Below, one piece after another: positions 63,293 to 64,000 of a stretch of 64,000 bases of DNA. Below the pieces are notes generated by a model. It saw only the letters and a list, made by a program, of their open reading frames with translations. It did not search any database and had not been told where the DNA came from. The translations under genes and the position numbers were made by a program. The stretch's first letter is position 1. The number at the start of each line of letters is the position of its first letter. The stretch is from Streptomyces sp. NBC_00443. Lineage in GTDB: Bacteria; Actinomycetota; Actinomycetes; Streptomycetales; Streptomycetaceae. Location of the stretch: contig NZ_CP107917.1 of assembly GCF_036014175.1 (NCBI RefSeq), positions 1,612,001 to 1,676,000 of the forward strand, given 5' to 3'.

Positions 63293-64000
<708 letters not shown>

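Overview
The window looks like chromosomal DNA of a Streptomyces or a close relative. It has very high GC, a strong G/C bias at third codon positions, many GTG starts, short leaders and typical streptomycete gene neighbourhoods. I see no rRNA, tRNA, CRISPR array, insertion sequence or prophage. Most long open frames opposite the real genes are high-GC shadows and were left out.

Layout. (1) 205-6296 is a tight plus-strand operon for the ethylmalonyl-CoA pathway: ccr, ecm, mcl, mch, mcd. Phosphatidylserine decarboxylase and synthase follow, ending in a textbook terminator at 7987-8034. (2) 8092-12562 holds two tiny membrane ORFs, glycerate kinase, and a plus-strand run of ADP-ribosylglycohydrolase, NUDIX hydrolase, Sir2 deacylase and a VOC protein, with an ADP-ribose/NAD theme. 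(3) 12569-15113 is alkylation repair (Ogt, and an Ada-AraC-AlkA fusion) plus a SmtB/CzrA-type metal sensor. (4) 15157-18685 has a lipoprotein, an FAD monooxygenase and a Gfo/Idh oxidoreductase. (5) 18697-26562 is a minus-strand operon of Ebo type (UbiA prenyltransferase EboC, TIM-barrel isomerase, EboA, EboB, EboE, EboF). It is extended by a translationally coupled cytochrome P450 and probably a macro-domain gene. This is the most unusual system in the window.

(6) 26700-31085 has a phytoene-desaturase-like oxidoreductase, an inositol-monophosphatase-family enzyme and a gamma-glutamyltransferase. (7) 31202-39827 is a B12-centred block. A cobalamin riboswitch precedes a corrinoid uptake operon (btuF-btuC-btuD-like plus a 2Fe-2S ferredoxin), and mutA-mutB-meaB is divergent from it. 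The btuC frame is broken by an apparent one-base deletion. (8) 39776-43564 has a NarL-type two-component system, an AhpD-family protein and a secreted protein. (9) 43579-52499 is a reductive pyrimidine or hydantoin catabolism cluster: NCS1 transporter, F420-type LLM oxidoreductase, dihydropyrimidinase, two paralogous ureidopropionases, PucR regulator and a class III aminotransferase. (10) 52703-63276 holds a Gly-rich streptomycete protein, a divergent XRE regulator / methionine aminopeptidase pair, ClpC-type unfoldase, secreted gamma-glutamyltransferase, a membrane-anchored protein, a CocE/NonD hydrolase and a 49-codon ORF. A partial polar amino-acid ABC ATPase runs off the right edge.

How it works together. 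The ethylmalonyl-CoA pathway yields propionyl-CoA, and MutAB-MeaB convert the methylmalonyl-CoA made from it to succinyl-CoA. Both mutases need adenosylcobalamin, which fits the B12-riboswitch-controlled uptake operon. The other blocks are largely independent accessory metabolism and stress functions. All assignments come from reading the translated sequence and recalled family motifs; no database search was run.
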